From Clostridia bacterium (GTDB lineage: Bacteria; Acidobacteriota; Terriglobia; Terriglobales; Acidobacteriaceae): 64,000 nt of DNA. Below, in pieces: positions 9,101-16,443 of the stretch. The notes below the pieces were generated by a model. That model was not told the DNA's origin, did no database searches, and worked only from the letters and a program-made list of their open reading frames with translations. The position numbers and the translations under genes are program-made. The stretch is from NCBI GenBank assembly GCA_035561135.1, contig DATMYA010000008.1, forward strand, positions 620,001-684,000, written 5' to 3'. Each line of letters starts with the position of its first letter. Positions within the stretch are counted from its first letter, which is position 1.

Positions 9101-9358
9101 TTCGCCGAAATCCTCATCCTCATCTTCGGGAAGTTCCAGAAAATCCGATACGTACAGGAACGCGTCGCGTTCCAGTCCTATGTCAACGAAGGCGGACTGC
9201 ATGCCGGGAAGCACGCGTGTGACACGCCCTTTGTAGATGGAGCCTGCCAGCGTGTATTCGTTTTCACGCTCGAAATAGACCTCGGCAAGCTGGTCGTCTT
9301 CCACCAACGCCACCTTGGTTTCCCGTGGCGTGCTGGAAACGTACAGTTCTTTTGTCAT
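6101..9358 (-). CDS. rne: RNase E/G family ribonuclease with a giant S1-domain insertion
   Basis: 1085 residues from ATG 9358 (GGAG site; the open frame extends further upstream without support). Endoribonuclease for mRNA decay and rRNA processing. The S1 domain starts normally (SIYKGRVTRVLPGMQSAFVD, about 40-59). It is interrupted near residue 75 by about 600 residues of acidic, Ala/Pro/Glu-rich and Arg-rich low-complexity sequence, and resumes at DLLKEGQEVLIQIAKEPIGK (from about 690). The catalytic half is intact: metal aspartates D900 (VAIDIN) and D944 (VIDFIDM), and Zn-link cysteines C1002 and C1005 (CPYCAATG). The insertion contains the motif DYQPxILPGESIxxY twice (from D218 and D293) and RNA-binding-like RGRR patches. 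It lies downstream of mreBCD-mrdA-rodA, where rng/cafA usually sits. A large insertion at this point is known in some RNase E lineages; this one is exceptionally long. Confidence 0.93.
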   Translation of the reverse strand: MTKELYVSSTPRETKVALVEDDQLAEVYFERENEYTLAGSIYKGRVTRVLPGMQSAFVDIGLERDAFLYVSDFLELPEDEDEDFGEVAIPVQIVETRQHDARQATLPTEPLPAESGAEDEEGDEEEVTANGGEEEEQPAENPEDPGVRRWRGRRRRRGRRGGRTAEPHPASAETAEPETVAESAPEVVEEIEEVEPAPPQAASTQPSTRANFSGMADDYQPMILPGESIARYQRGEGEPRNEVFEQEPAPQERKFGDRDRKFGGRGRRGERGERERQPREPRSREEAAPLPADYQPIILPGESISKYRNAEPQAFAETTEYNEQSASVDESVVAAPDLVATEAAADDRTNREYGIEENLAPEAVAPTENAGISPFIGDEPNTVSEPEIVPAEGIVSVLPAMAAAEEPVTTPETPSHQQQVEEAAAPAAEAREAEPRASEPTTPEPHGIVEESCETSGVLAAQDETPTEADEEVAQRFHDMNVAAIFGGGAVEDADAESTGVPEHAVAPENAASPESSNAPEADRTSMQDQGGYSPRGGELVHEELDEDEADMPNLGEDLTGYQLHELEERTLDRIGGHEIGEANDREANNADEDYDFDGDSYEFEESELVAGEEDQDEEEEEGEESEETNGQAELRAPAGTAGYQQRAERPARERRPNDRDRDHRGRRGGRRMRGGPRHEAPRAMPMISDLLKEGQEVLIQIAKEPIGKKGARITSHIALPGRFLVFMPTVNHIGVSRKIASEEERQRLKRIVASERENGHGGFIVRTAAANVREDELRADIRFLKHLWNEIRTRADSSKSPALIYHDLNLVERVLRDQVTQDFSQIWVDTEQEYERVVRFASRFQPGLLRRIKLYTKDTPLFEQFGIQDEINKSLKSKVWLKSGGYIVINQTEALVAIDINTGKYVGKTQRLEDTIVKTNVDAIKEIVRQVRLRDLGGIIVIDFIDMDERKNRQKVMQALEEALKSDRAPSKVLQFNDFGLVAITRKRVKQSLERTLGSPCPYCAATGFVKSVATVCNEIYTEMRKITKHLESRDVTLRVHPDVAKELKSSNGRWLQEMEELVGRPVLIKSDPALHQEQFDINT

Positions 9359-9923
9359 GATCGCTCCGGGCCCGCTGCGGCTTTTGGAAGCACGGAAAAC
9401 CGTGTTCCGCCACAAAGCGGGCGTCACCGGACGCGGAAAAAAGCAGGTCAGGTTTGAAGGTCGGTGGGCCGATCGACGGGAGACGCGCACACGCGGCTGG
9501 CGTGGGCGAATATTCCTGTAGAACGACTCAGCCCGCAACTGATATGTGCGGGTTCGCTGGAGACAAGCCTTCCCGGAGACCGCAATGTGAAGGCGTGGCT
9601 CGCAACAGCTTCTGAGATCTTTTGCACCGTTTTACCGGCGTCGCACCTTTGGGGTTTGTGACCGCTCTCTCACCGTCAACCGCGACTCTGTCGCGAGGTG
9701 AAGGGGCCGTTACCCGCCCCGGGCAACGCTTTGCTTCAATCCTGTCCCGGCCCCTCTTCCTTGGCCGGCGAGTACCCTCTTACGCGAGGGCGACGTAAAT
9801 GTTGTTCCCCACTGTCCTGATACGCGGCGCGCTTCGCGCCATGCGGTAATCAGACAATACCAGATGCAGGTCTTCTCGACCAATGCACCTTTTGTTGTGC
9901 GCCCCATTCCCACTGGAGCAGCG
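9359..9923 (-). ncRNA. Long structured leader of rne (possible regulatory RNA)
   Basis: 565 nt between the rodA stop and rne start with no convincing gene. Read on the minus strand it has four inverted repeats in series: GGCGC/GCGCC (9826-9840), CCTC/GAGG (9777-9790), a long-range GGGGCCG/CGGCCCC (9703-9754) enclosing a smaller hairpin, and CGCGAC/GTCGCG (9681-9695). E. coli rne has a long structured leader used for autoregulation. An equivalent role here is inference. I could not match it to RNase P RNA, 6S RNA or tmRNA. Confidence 0.4.
9854..9883 (-). promoter_or_regulatory. Weak candidate promoter for rne
   Basis: Minus strand TTGGTC (9878-9883), 18-nt spacer, TATTGT (9854-9859), just after the rodA stop. 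It would give a leader of about 490 nt. Match to consensus is moderate. Confidence 0.3.
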
Positions 9924-11015
9924 TCAATTTACGAACCGGCGCATGCGCACGTTCATCACGATCCCGAGCGCCAGGAACGTAAACAGTACCGATGAGCCGC
10001 CATAACTCATCAGCGGCAAAGGGATTCCAGTGACGGGCATAAAGCCAACCACCATCCCAACGTTGACGAGGACGTGGAACGTAATAACCGCTACCACGCC
10101 CATAACCACAAAAGTACCAGCGCGATCAGGCGCCGTTTGGGCGTTGTGGATCAACCGCATCAACACCAGAAAGTATAGCAACAAGAGGAATACAGCGCCT
10201 ACAAATCCGTGTTCTTCCGCCCAGGCCGCGAAAATAAAGTCCGTATGGGTGACTGGCAGGAATTGTCCCTGTGTTTGGCTGCCTTTGGCGACACCTTTGC
10301 CCCAAATGCCACCCGAGCCCACGGCAACGAGGGATTGAATAATCTGGTACCCGGAGCCCTTGGAATCGGCTTCGGGAGAGACGAAGGTGGTCAGGCGCTC
10401 CTTCTGATAAGGCTTGAGGCCGAAGCTCCAGACAACCGGCAAGAGCACTCCGGCAATGAGCAGGATAATGGCGGCGTGCTTGAAACGCAGGCCTCCAAGG
10501 AACAGCGCCATCAGCGCAATCGGGACATACGTGAGCGAAGTGCCGAGGTCGGGCTGCTTCAGCACCAGCAACATGGGGACGCCCGCCACCAGGCCGGCCT
10601 TCACCAGTTCGCGGAAAGGCAAGTCGCGATCATGGTAATCGGCAAAATACTTCGCCATGGCGAGAATAAGGATGAGTTTGACCCACTCTGACGGCTGGAA
10701 GTGGAACCCGGGCATCTGTATCCAGCGCTTGGCGCCGAGGTATCGCTTGCCAAAAATGAGAACCGCGACCAGCGAGATGATCGAGACTATGTACATCCAG
10801 TAGACGTTCTCGAGCAGAAGCTGATAATTCACGAAACTCATCAGGAACATGACGACAACGCCGGCCATGACCCAATAGATCTGCTTTACGTAAATGCCCT
10901 CGAACTTTGTGTTGAGACTGGCGCTGTAAATCTCGGACACCCCGAAGGCGCAGATGATGAGCACGAAGGTGAGCAGCACCCAGTCGAAATCGCGGAATCG
11001 AACGTAGCGTGCCAT
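9924..11015 (-). CDS. rodA: Rod-shape peptidoglycan glycosyltransferase RodA
   Basis: 363 residues, SEDS family, about ten transmembrane helices. Polymerises lipid II for lateral wall synthesis together with PBP2. SEDS signatures visible: GAKRWIQMPGFHFQPSEWVK in the first half, LKQPDLGTSLTYVPI (containing the catalytic-region Asp), and the C-terminal VVGFMPVTGIPLPLMSYGGS. It starts 6 nt after the mrdA stop, the usual mrdA-rodA pairing. Confidence 0.95.
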   Translation of the reverse strand: MARYVRFRDFDWVLLTFVLIICAFGVSEIYSASLNTKFEGIYVKQIYWVMAGVVVMFLMSFVNYQLLLENVYWMYIVSIISLVAVLIFGKRYLGAKRWIQMPGFHFQPSEWVKLILILAMAKYFADYHDRDLPFRELVKAGLVAGVPMLLVLKQPDLGTSLTYVPIALMALFLGGLRFKHAAIILLIAGVLLPVVWSFGLKPYQKERLTTFVSPEADSKGSGYQIIQSLVAVGSGGIWGKGVAKGSQTQGQFLPVTHTDFIFAAWAEEHGFVGAVFLLLLYFLVLMRLIHNAQTAPDRAGTFVVMGVVAVITFHVLVNVGMVVGFMPVTGIPLPLMSYGGSSVLFTFLALGIVMNVRMRRFVN

Positions 11016-11021
11016 TGCTGC

Positions 11022-13211
11022 TTACTGCCCCCTCTTGTTCTCAACAGCGTTTGCCGGAACTTCGTCAATTACGGCTGCAACTGCGCCGACCGGCTCGTTT
11101 GGTTTGCGATCGGGACGAGGCCGCGACTGAGATTCCGAGACACGTGCGGGATGTTCCGTGGCATCGGCTCCTGCCTGCATGCCTGGCGCAGCCGTGGCGG
11201 GTGCCGGTTGTTTTCCCGCTGGCGGAATACTGAACCTGCCACCCTTGAGGTCGCCATTGCTGCCGCCCCAGACGCCGGTGATCTCAGCCGGGGTGGTGCC
11301 GACGCCGGCTTCGGGCGTGGCGATCTTTGGAGTACGAGACGGATTAGCAGCCGGAGTAACCGGCGAGGGCGCGGTCACGGCCGGAGGTAATGGCGTCGCG
11401 GCTACGTTGAGCTGAGCTCTGCGTTGTTTCTCGACATAGGCCTTGATGACCATCGCAGCAGTGCGTGCAGCAAGGTATCCATGCTCGCCCTGTTCGATGA
11501 GAACTGCGACGACGATCTCAGGATTACGGCGCGGCGTGACTCCGACGAACCAGCCGTTATCTCTGAATCGCGATACGTCGCCACTGAGGCGTGCTAACGC
11601 GGCGTTCGAAATGGTCTGTGCGGAACCAGTTTTGCCCGCGAAATCGATGTCTTTCAAATGCGCGCTGGGCGCGGTCCCGATAGGGTTTACGACATCGGCC
11701 ATCGCATCCGTAATGATCTCCCATCCTCGCGGATCGATCGGGATGTGCTTCTCTTCCGTGTATTTGCGCACCTGAATGTAATTCGGCGGCAACTGGTCCG
11801 GAAACGCGACATGCGGCGTCCGCAACGTTCCGCCGGTGGTGATAGCGCCAATGGAGCGCATCAACTGAACAGGCGTTGTCGCCACGGCACCCTGGCCGAT
11901 ACCGACTGAAATCGTCTCACCGGCGTACCACTTTTGCTTGAAGTTCTTGATCTTCCACTCTTCGCTCGGCATGACGCCGCTGACTTCCTGCGGAAGGTCG
12001 ATTCCGGTGCGCTGGCCCAAGCCGAACATGGTGGCGTATTTGGCTATGTTGCTTATACCCAGCCGCTCGGCAAGCGTGTAGAAGTACACGTCGCACGATT
12101 GATAGATAGCTTTTGGAAGAGTGACCGCTCCGTGAGCGCCTTTGATCCAGCACTTAAAGAAGCGTCCGTAGAAGGTTCCGCCCCCGTTGCAATGGGCTGT
12201 GAGAGTCTGCGAAATGCCTTCCTGCCAGCCGGCGACTGCCATGATGATCTTAAATACCGAGCCAGGAGCAAGCTGCGCCTGAATGGCCTTATTGAGTAGC
12301 GGCTTGGCCGGGTCGGTGATGAGCGCGTTCCACTCTTTGGAAGAAATACGCACAGCAAAGGCATTGGGATCAAATGTGGGGCGGCTGACCAGGGCGAGCA
12401 CTTCGCCCGTGCGCGGGTCCATGGCGATGATCGCACCGTTCTTGCCTTCTAGCGCCTCCTCAGCCGCGATCTGCACATCGATGTCGATGGTGAGTTTAAG
12501 CTGCTTGCCCGGGACGGCCGGTTCATCGCTGAGTTCGCCGACTTCCTTGCCCTTGTTGTTGACGAGGACGCGGCGCGAACCGTTCTTGCCCATCAGGATG
12601 TCGTTGTACTCGGCCTCCACGCCGGACTGGCCGACGACATCGCCGGGGTTGTAAAGCTCGAAGCGCGCCTGGTTGAGCATGTCGTCGCTGACTTCACCGA
12701 CGTAGCCGATCAGGTGCGCGGCGAAACCAGCTTTGGGATAGAGGCGGCGGTGAACGGTAATGGTGTCGAGTTCCGGGAACTCGTTGCGATGCGACTCGAT
12801 GAATGCCAGTTCCTCGGGCGTGATGTCGTACTTGAGGAAGATAGGCTGATATCCCGGCAACGCCGACATGCGCGTGATGCGCGTGCGCATCTCCACGGGA
12901 TCGATATGCAGGCCGGCTGCAATCGTGTCGAGGTTGACCTCGTTCACCTTGCCCTGGTTCCGCAGAAGAAGCGCAGAGAAAGACGGATAGTTATCGACGA
13001 TGATGCGGCCTTCGCGGTCAAGAATCTTTCCGCGTGGCGCGAGGATCGGGACTTCCTTGATCCGGTTCTGCTGCGCGAGCGAGTCATAGTACTCGCTGCG
13101 GACGACCTGAAGCCGCCAGAACCCGAAAGCAAGGATGAGAAAGACCCCCAATATTCCGTACTGAACAATCGTCAGCCGAATCTGCGGAACTTTCTCGTCG
13201 CGTTGAAACAT
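11022..13211 (-). CDS. mrdA: Penicillin-binding protein 2 (elongasome transpeptidase)
   Basis: 729 residues from ATG 13211. Class B PBP that cross-links peptidoglycan made by RodA. One N-terminal membrane anchor (IVQYGILGVFLILAFGFWRL), then a dimerisation/pedestal domain beginning APRGKILDREGRIIVDNYPS. The transpeptidase domain has the acylated serine S318 in PGSVFK, the SxN-type motif SCDVYFYT, and KTGSAQT. The last ~130 residues are a Pro/Ala/Thr-rich extension beyond the usual PBP2 end, probably disordered and periplasmic. It lies between mreD and rodA. Confidence 0.94.
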   Translation of the reverse strand: MFQRDEKVPQIRLTIVQYGILGVFLILAFGFWRLQVVRSEYYDSLAQQNRIKEVPILAPRGKILDREGRIIVDNYPSFSALLLRNQGKVNEVNLDTIAAGLHIDPVEMRTRITRMSALPGYQPIFLKYDITPEELAFIESHRNEFPELDTITVHRRLYPKAGFAAHLIGYVGEVSDDMLNQARFELYNPGDVVGQSGVEAEYNDILMGKNGSRRVLVNNKGKEVGELSDEPAVPGKQLKLTIDIDVQIAAEEALEGKNGAIIAMDPRTGEVLALVSRPTFDPNAFAVRISSKEWNALITDPAKPLLNKAIQAQLAPGSVFKIIMAVAGWQEGISQTLTAHCNGGGTFYGRFFKCWIKGAHGAVTLPKAIYQSCDVYFYTLAERLGISNIAKYATMFGLGQRTGIDLPQEVSGVMPSEEWKIKNFKQKWYAGETISVGIGQGAVATTPVQLMRSIGAITTGGTLRTPHVAFPDQLPPNYIQVRKYTEEKHIPIDPRGWEIITDAMADVVNPIGTAPSAHLKDIDFAGKTGSAQTISNAALARLSGDVSRFRDNGWFVGVTPRRNPEIVVAVLIEQGEHGYLAARTAAMVIKAYVEKQRRAQLNVAATPLPPAVTAPSPVTPAANPSRTPKIATPEAGVGTTPAEITGVWGGSNGDLKGGRFSIPPAGKQPAPATAAPGMQAGADATEHPARVSESQSRPRPDRKPNEPVGAVAAVIDEVPANAVENKRGQ

Positions 13212-13413
13212 CAATCCAGCCTATGTCGCGCAGATAGCCGAGAGAACCAAAGTTGTCGGAACCAGTTGCATGATGGCTCACAAATCGACATTTGAAAATT
13301 CGGCGATTTACTTAATTCTAACCTGAGCTGCGGACCATGGAGACGCTAAAGTCCGGCCTTCTCTCGGAATCTTCCGCGATAAGGAAGACTGGCCAGGACT
13401 ACATCCGCAGAGC

Positions 13414-13935
13414 TTAGGTGCGCTGCTTGAACCGGTCCAGCATGGCGAAGACGACAACGGCCATCACGGCATTCGCCAAAGCAGAGCCGAATTCGTGTCC
13501 CCAGTGCCATCCGAGGTTCTGGCGTGCAAGGCCTCGCATGATGGCGAAATAGATCGCGTTATGGACGATGTAGAACGCGAAGGTCATCATGAAACGCGAG
13601 CCGGGATTCTCGACGTCTATCTTTACGCCCAGCGAGGAAGCGACATAACCAACCACGGTCTTCGCGATTCCGTAGACCCCAAGCGGATGGTGCGAAAGCG
13701 CATCCTGTACAAGTCCGATGATACTGCCCGTAAGAAGGCCCGTAACGGGATTGCGCCGGGCAACGGCGAAGAAGATCGTAACCAGGAGCGGCAGATCAAA
13801 AATGGAAAAGAAATGTATGCGGACCGGGAGAAACGCTTGCAGGAAGATTGCGAGCAGGGGCACGCCGATGGCGACCGGCAGTGAAAACCGGTAAACCTCT
13901 ATCTGCTCTCGCGATGTATAACTGACACTCGTCAC
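13414..13935 (-). CDS. mreD: Rod shape-determining protein MreD
   Basis: 173 residues with about five to six transmembrane helices (IGVPLLAIFLQAFLPVRI, IFDLPLLVTIFFAVA, GLLTGSIIGLVQDALSHH and others). The GLLTGSIIGLVQDALSHHPLG segment is typical of MreD. The GTG start follows the mreC stop after one base, with AGGA inside the mreC end, so translation is coupled. It ends about 200 nt before mrdA; nothing else is evident in that gap. Confidence 0.9.
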   Translation of the reverse strand: MTSVSYTSREQIEVYRFSLPVAIGVPLLAIFLQAFLPVRIHFFSIFDLPLLVTIFFAVARRNPVTGLLTGSIIGLVQDALSHHPLGVYGIAKTVVGYVASSLGVKIDVENPGSRFMMTFAFYIVHNAIYFAIMRGLARQNLGWHWGHEFGSALANAVMAVVVFAMLDRFKQRT

Positions 13936-13936
13936 G

Positions 13937-15085
13937 TTAGTGGTCCTGCGGTGCTGGTTTCAATTGAGCCGGTAGTGCTGATGGAACGGACGGCTTGGAA
14001 CTCGCGGCTGGAGGCGCGGCGGTAGGCTTCTTAACTGTGCCGGCGGGCGACGTGTTCGGCATCGCTGTTGGCGCGGCCGGGATTGGTTGCCCCGTCGTCG
14101 GTTGCCGCGTGGCTGGGGATTGCCCTGTTGTTGATTGCCCCGTGCCTGCCTGCCCTGTCGCGGGTGCGCTTTCAGGCGGCTTTGGCGGAACGGACGGCAA
14201 GCGCTCGGCAAGAATGTCCGCGGCGCGGATGGGGCCGAGGTCCTTTGTATCCGGCTCGCGCTCTTCGATCTTCGTGATGACCAGCACTTCTTCCAGTCGC
14301 GTAAGTTCGGCGGCGGGATCTATGCGAATGTCGAGAAACATGCCCTTGCCGGGCGTGACAGTTTTTACGCGTCCAACCGGCAGTCCCTTGGGGAAGATGT
14401 GATCTCCGCCACTGGTGATGAGGGTTTCACCGGGCTCGACCTTTTCGTCGGCCATGATGTAGTTGACTTGCGCGATGCCGTTGACGGAGCCCTTCAGAAT
14501 TCCCTGTAGGCGAGTCTTTTCCAGGATGACGCCGACACCGCTGGTCTGGTCCGTAATCTCAAGCACCTGGGCCGAGCTGGAATAGACGCGCAAAACTTTT
14601 CCGACAATGCCATCTGGCGTGATGACGGCCATGTTGGGCTGAATGCCATGATCGGAACCGCGGTCGATGTAGAGGACACGCGATTGTTCACTGCCGCTGG
14701 AACCTATAACCTGCGCGGCCACAGTCTTCGAAATGTACTCCTCTTTGAAAGCGAGCAGCGCCTGGATGCGACGCGCTTGCGCAGCATCCTGCTGAAGCCG
14801 TATCTGCTCCAGCTTCATGCGATCGATTTCCGCGCGCAACTGCTCGTTCTCGCCGCGAACGTCGCGTAGATAGAAGTAGTTGGTCCAGATGCTGCGCCCC
14901 CACTGCTGGGAGTGCACGAAACCTTTTTCGAGAGGCGTGAGGGCCGCAACGGCCCAGGTGCGGATGAGGCGTGAGGAACCGCGATCCGTCGGCGCTTCAA
15001 TCTGAATGGCCAAGCCAAGCAATTGCAGAGTGAGCACGCCTGCGAGGACGGAGATGTTGGCGTGCCGCTTAAAGATGCTGTCCAT
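13937..15085 (-). CDS. mreC: Rod shape-determining protein MreC
   Basis: 382 residues. Bitopic elongasome scaffold that binds PBP2. One N-terminal membrane helix (ISVLAGVLTLQLLGLAIQIE), a coiled coil (about 75-110: LRAEIDRMKLEQIRLQQDAA), then the MreC beta domain with IGSSGSEQSRVLYIDRGSDH and TPDGIVGKVLRVYSSSAQVL. The last ~110 residues form a Pro/Thr/Gln/Ala-rich tail with short repeats (TGQS, TTGQP) that is absent from compact MreC proteins. It is adjacent to mreD and 86 nt after mreB. Confidence 0.93.
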   Translation of the reverse strand: MDSIFKRHANISVLAGVLTLQLLGLAIQIEAPTDRGSSRLIRTWAVAALTPLEKGFVHSQQWGRSIWTNYFYLRDVRGENEQLRAEIDRMKLEQIRLQQDAAQARRIQALLAFKEEYISKTVAAQVIGSSGSEQSRVLYIDRGSDHGIQPNMAVITPDGIVGKVLRVYSSSAQVLEITDQTSGVGVILEKTRLQGILKGSVNGIAQVNYIMADEKVEPGETLITSGGDHIFPKGLPVGRVKTVTPGKGMFLDIRIDPAAELTRLEEVLVITKIEEREPDTKDLGPIRAADILAERLPSVPPKPPESAPATGQAGTGQSTTGQSPATRQPTTGQPIPAAPTAMPNTSPAGTVKKPTAAPPAASSKPSVPSALPAQLKPAPQDH

Positions 15086-15094
15086 GGATTCAGT

Positions 15095-15161
15095 CGCGGG
15101 TTGCGGGTCTTAAGCCGCGAGTGCCGGAGGCGAACGCCGGCGGCTCGCGACCCGTGACGCG
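15095..15161. promoter_or_regulatory. Stem-loop between mreB and mreC
   Basis: Inverted repeat fills the mreB-mreC gap: outer arms near CGCGGG...GACGCG with GCGGGTC/GACCCG, and inner arms CGCGAG...CTCGCG. There is no T run, so it looks more like an RNA-stability or processing element setting MreB over MreC levels than a full terminator. This role is inference. Confidence 0.45.
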
Positions 15162-15171
15162 AAACGAGTTC

Positions 15172-16233
15172 CTACTCAATCGATATTTTTCTCAGCAGCT
15201 TGAAGTCGCTGAGCATCTTGCCCGTTCCGAGGACGACGCTTGCGAGCGGGTCGTCGGCAATGGAAACCGGGAGTCCGGTTTCTTCACGGATACGCTTGTC
15301 CAGATTCTTGAGCAGCGCGCCACCGCCTGTGAGCACAATGCCGCGGTCGCTGATGTCGGCCGAAAGCTCGGGAGGGGTACGCTCAAGCGCCACGCGAATG
15401 GCGTTCATGATAGTGGAAGCACATTCGCCGAGCGACTCGCGGATTTCGCTGTCATCAATGGTAATGGTCTTGGGAACGCCCTCGATAAGGTTCCGCCCCT
15501 TAATCTCCATGGTGAGCGGCTTCTCAAGCGGGTACGCCGAACCGATTTCAATTTTGATCTGCTCCGCCGTGCGCTCGCCGATCAGCAGGTTGTACTTGCG
15601 CTTGAGGTAATTCATGATCGCTTCGTCCATCTGGTTGCCGGCCATGCGGACGGAGCGCGAGTATACGATGCCACTGAGCGAAATAACCGCGATGTCGGTG
15701 GTGCCGCCGCCAATATCGACCACCATGTTGCCGCTGGGTTCCGTGATGGGCAGTCCGGCGCCGATCGCGGCTACCATTGCCTGCTCCACCAGATGAACTT
15801 CGCTGGCTTTGGCGCGGTAGGCGGAATCCATGACGGCGCGCTTCTCTACCTGCGTAATCTCCGACGGGACGCCGATGACGATGCGCGGGTGCACAAGCAT
15901 CTTTCGGTTGTGCGCCTTCTGAATGAAATAGTTCAGCATTTTCTCAGTGACTTTGAAGTCGGCGATAACGCCGTCCTTCATCGGTTTGATGGCGACGATG
16001 TTGCCCGGCGTGCGTCCGAGCATTTCCTTCGCTTCCTTGCCAACGGCTTCGACTTCGCCGGTGTTCTTGTTGATGGCGACAATGGAGGGTTCGTTTACGA
16101 CGATGCCCTTCCCCTTCGCGTAAACGAGGGTGTTGGCTGTTCCCAGGTCGATTGCGAGGTCACTGGAAAACATGCTGAACAAGGAACGAAGGTTGGCGAA
16201 GCGCGATCCGCTATATGAACCGTTAGATGCCAT
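15172..16233 (-). CDS. mreB: Rod shape-determining actin homologue MreB
   Basis: 353 residues, standard MreB length. Filament-forming ATPase that positions the elongasome. Motifs: membrane-binding N-terminus [10 protein letters not shown], phosphate-1 [20 protein letters not shown], phosphate-2 [20 protein letters not shown], adenosine motif [17 protein letters not shown] at 16233. It is followed by mreC and mreD on the same strand. Very high conservation makes the call secure. Confidence 0.98.
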   Translation of the reverse strand: MASNGSYSGSRFANLRSLFSMFSSDLAIDLGTANTLVYAKGKGIVVNEPSIVAINKNTGEVEAVGKEAKEMLGRTPGNIVAIKPMKDGVIADFKVTEKMLNYFIQKAHNRKMLVHPRIVIGVPSEITQVEKRAVMDSAYRAKASEVHLVEQAMVAAIGAGLPITEPSGNMVVDIGGGTTDIAVISLSGIVYSRSVRMAGNQMDEAIMNYLKRKYNLLIGERTAEQIKIEIGSAYPLEKPLTMEIKGRNLIEGVPKTITIDDSEIRESLGECASTIMNAIRVALERTPPELSADISDRGIVLTGGGALLKNLDKRIREETGLPVSIADDPLASVVLGTGKMLSDFKLLRKISIE

Positions 16234-16443
16234 TGCTGAACTTTTCTCTCTGCGAACTTCTGAATGTCGTACTGGGTGAAACCAGCTTCTCTGTTATGCC
16301 ACACACTGGCCCGGAACTGCATACACCAAAAGCCCTATACGGTACGCTGAACTTCCGAGGATACTTCAGGAAGGACCGGGACGCGAACAAAACACCTGCA
16401 AAATTTTTTTGCGTTGAGTTGACTGGGTTCACTGAAACTAATC

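Noticed and set aside
9359..9923. Possible RNase P RNA, 6S RNA or tmRNA in the rne leader
   Set aside because: The conserved sequence elements of these RNAs are not present on either strand; only generic hairpins are seen.
15121..16218. 365-codon open frame on the plus strand
   Set aside because: Lies entirely opposite mreB; no recognisable domain, and its existence follows from GC-rich codon bias on the other strand.
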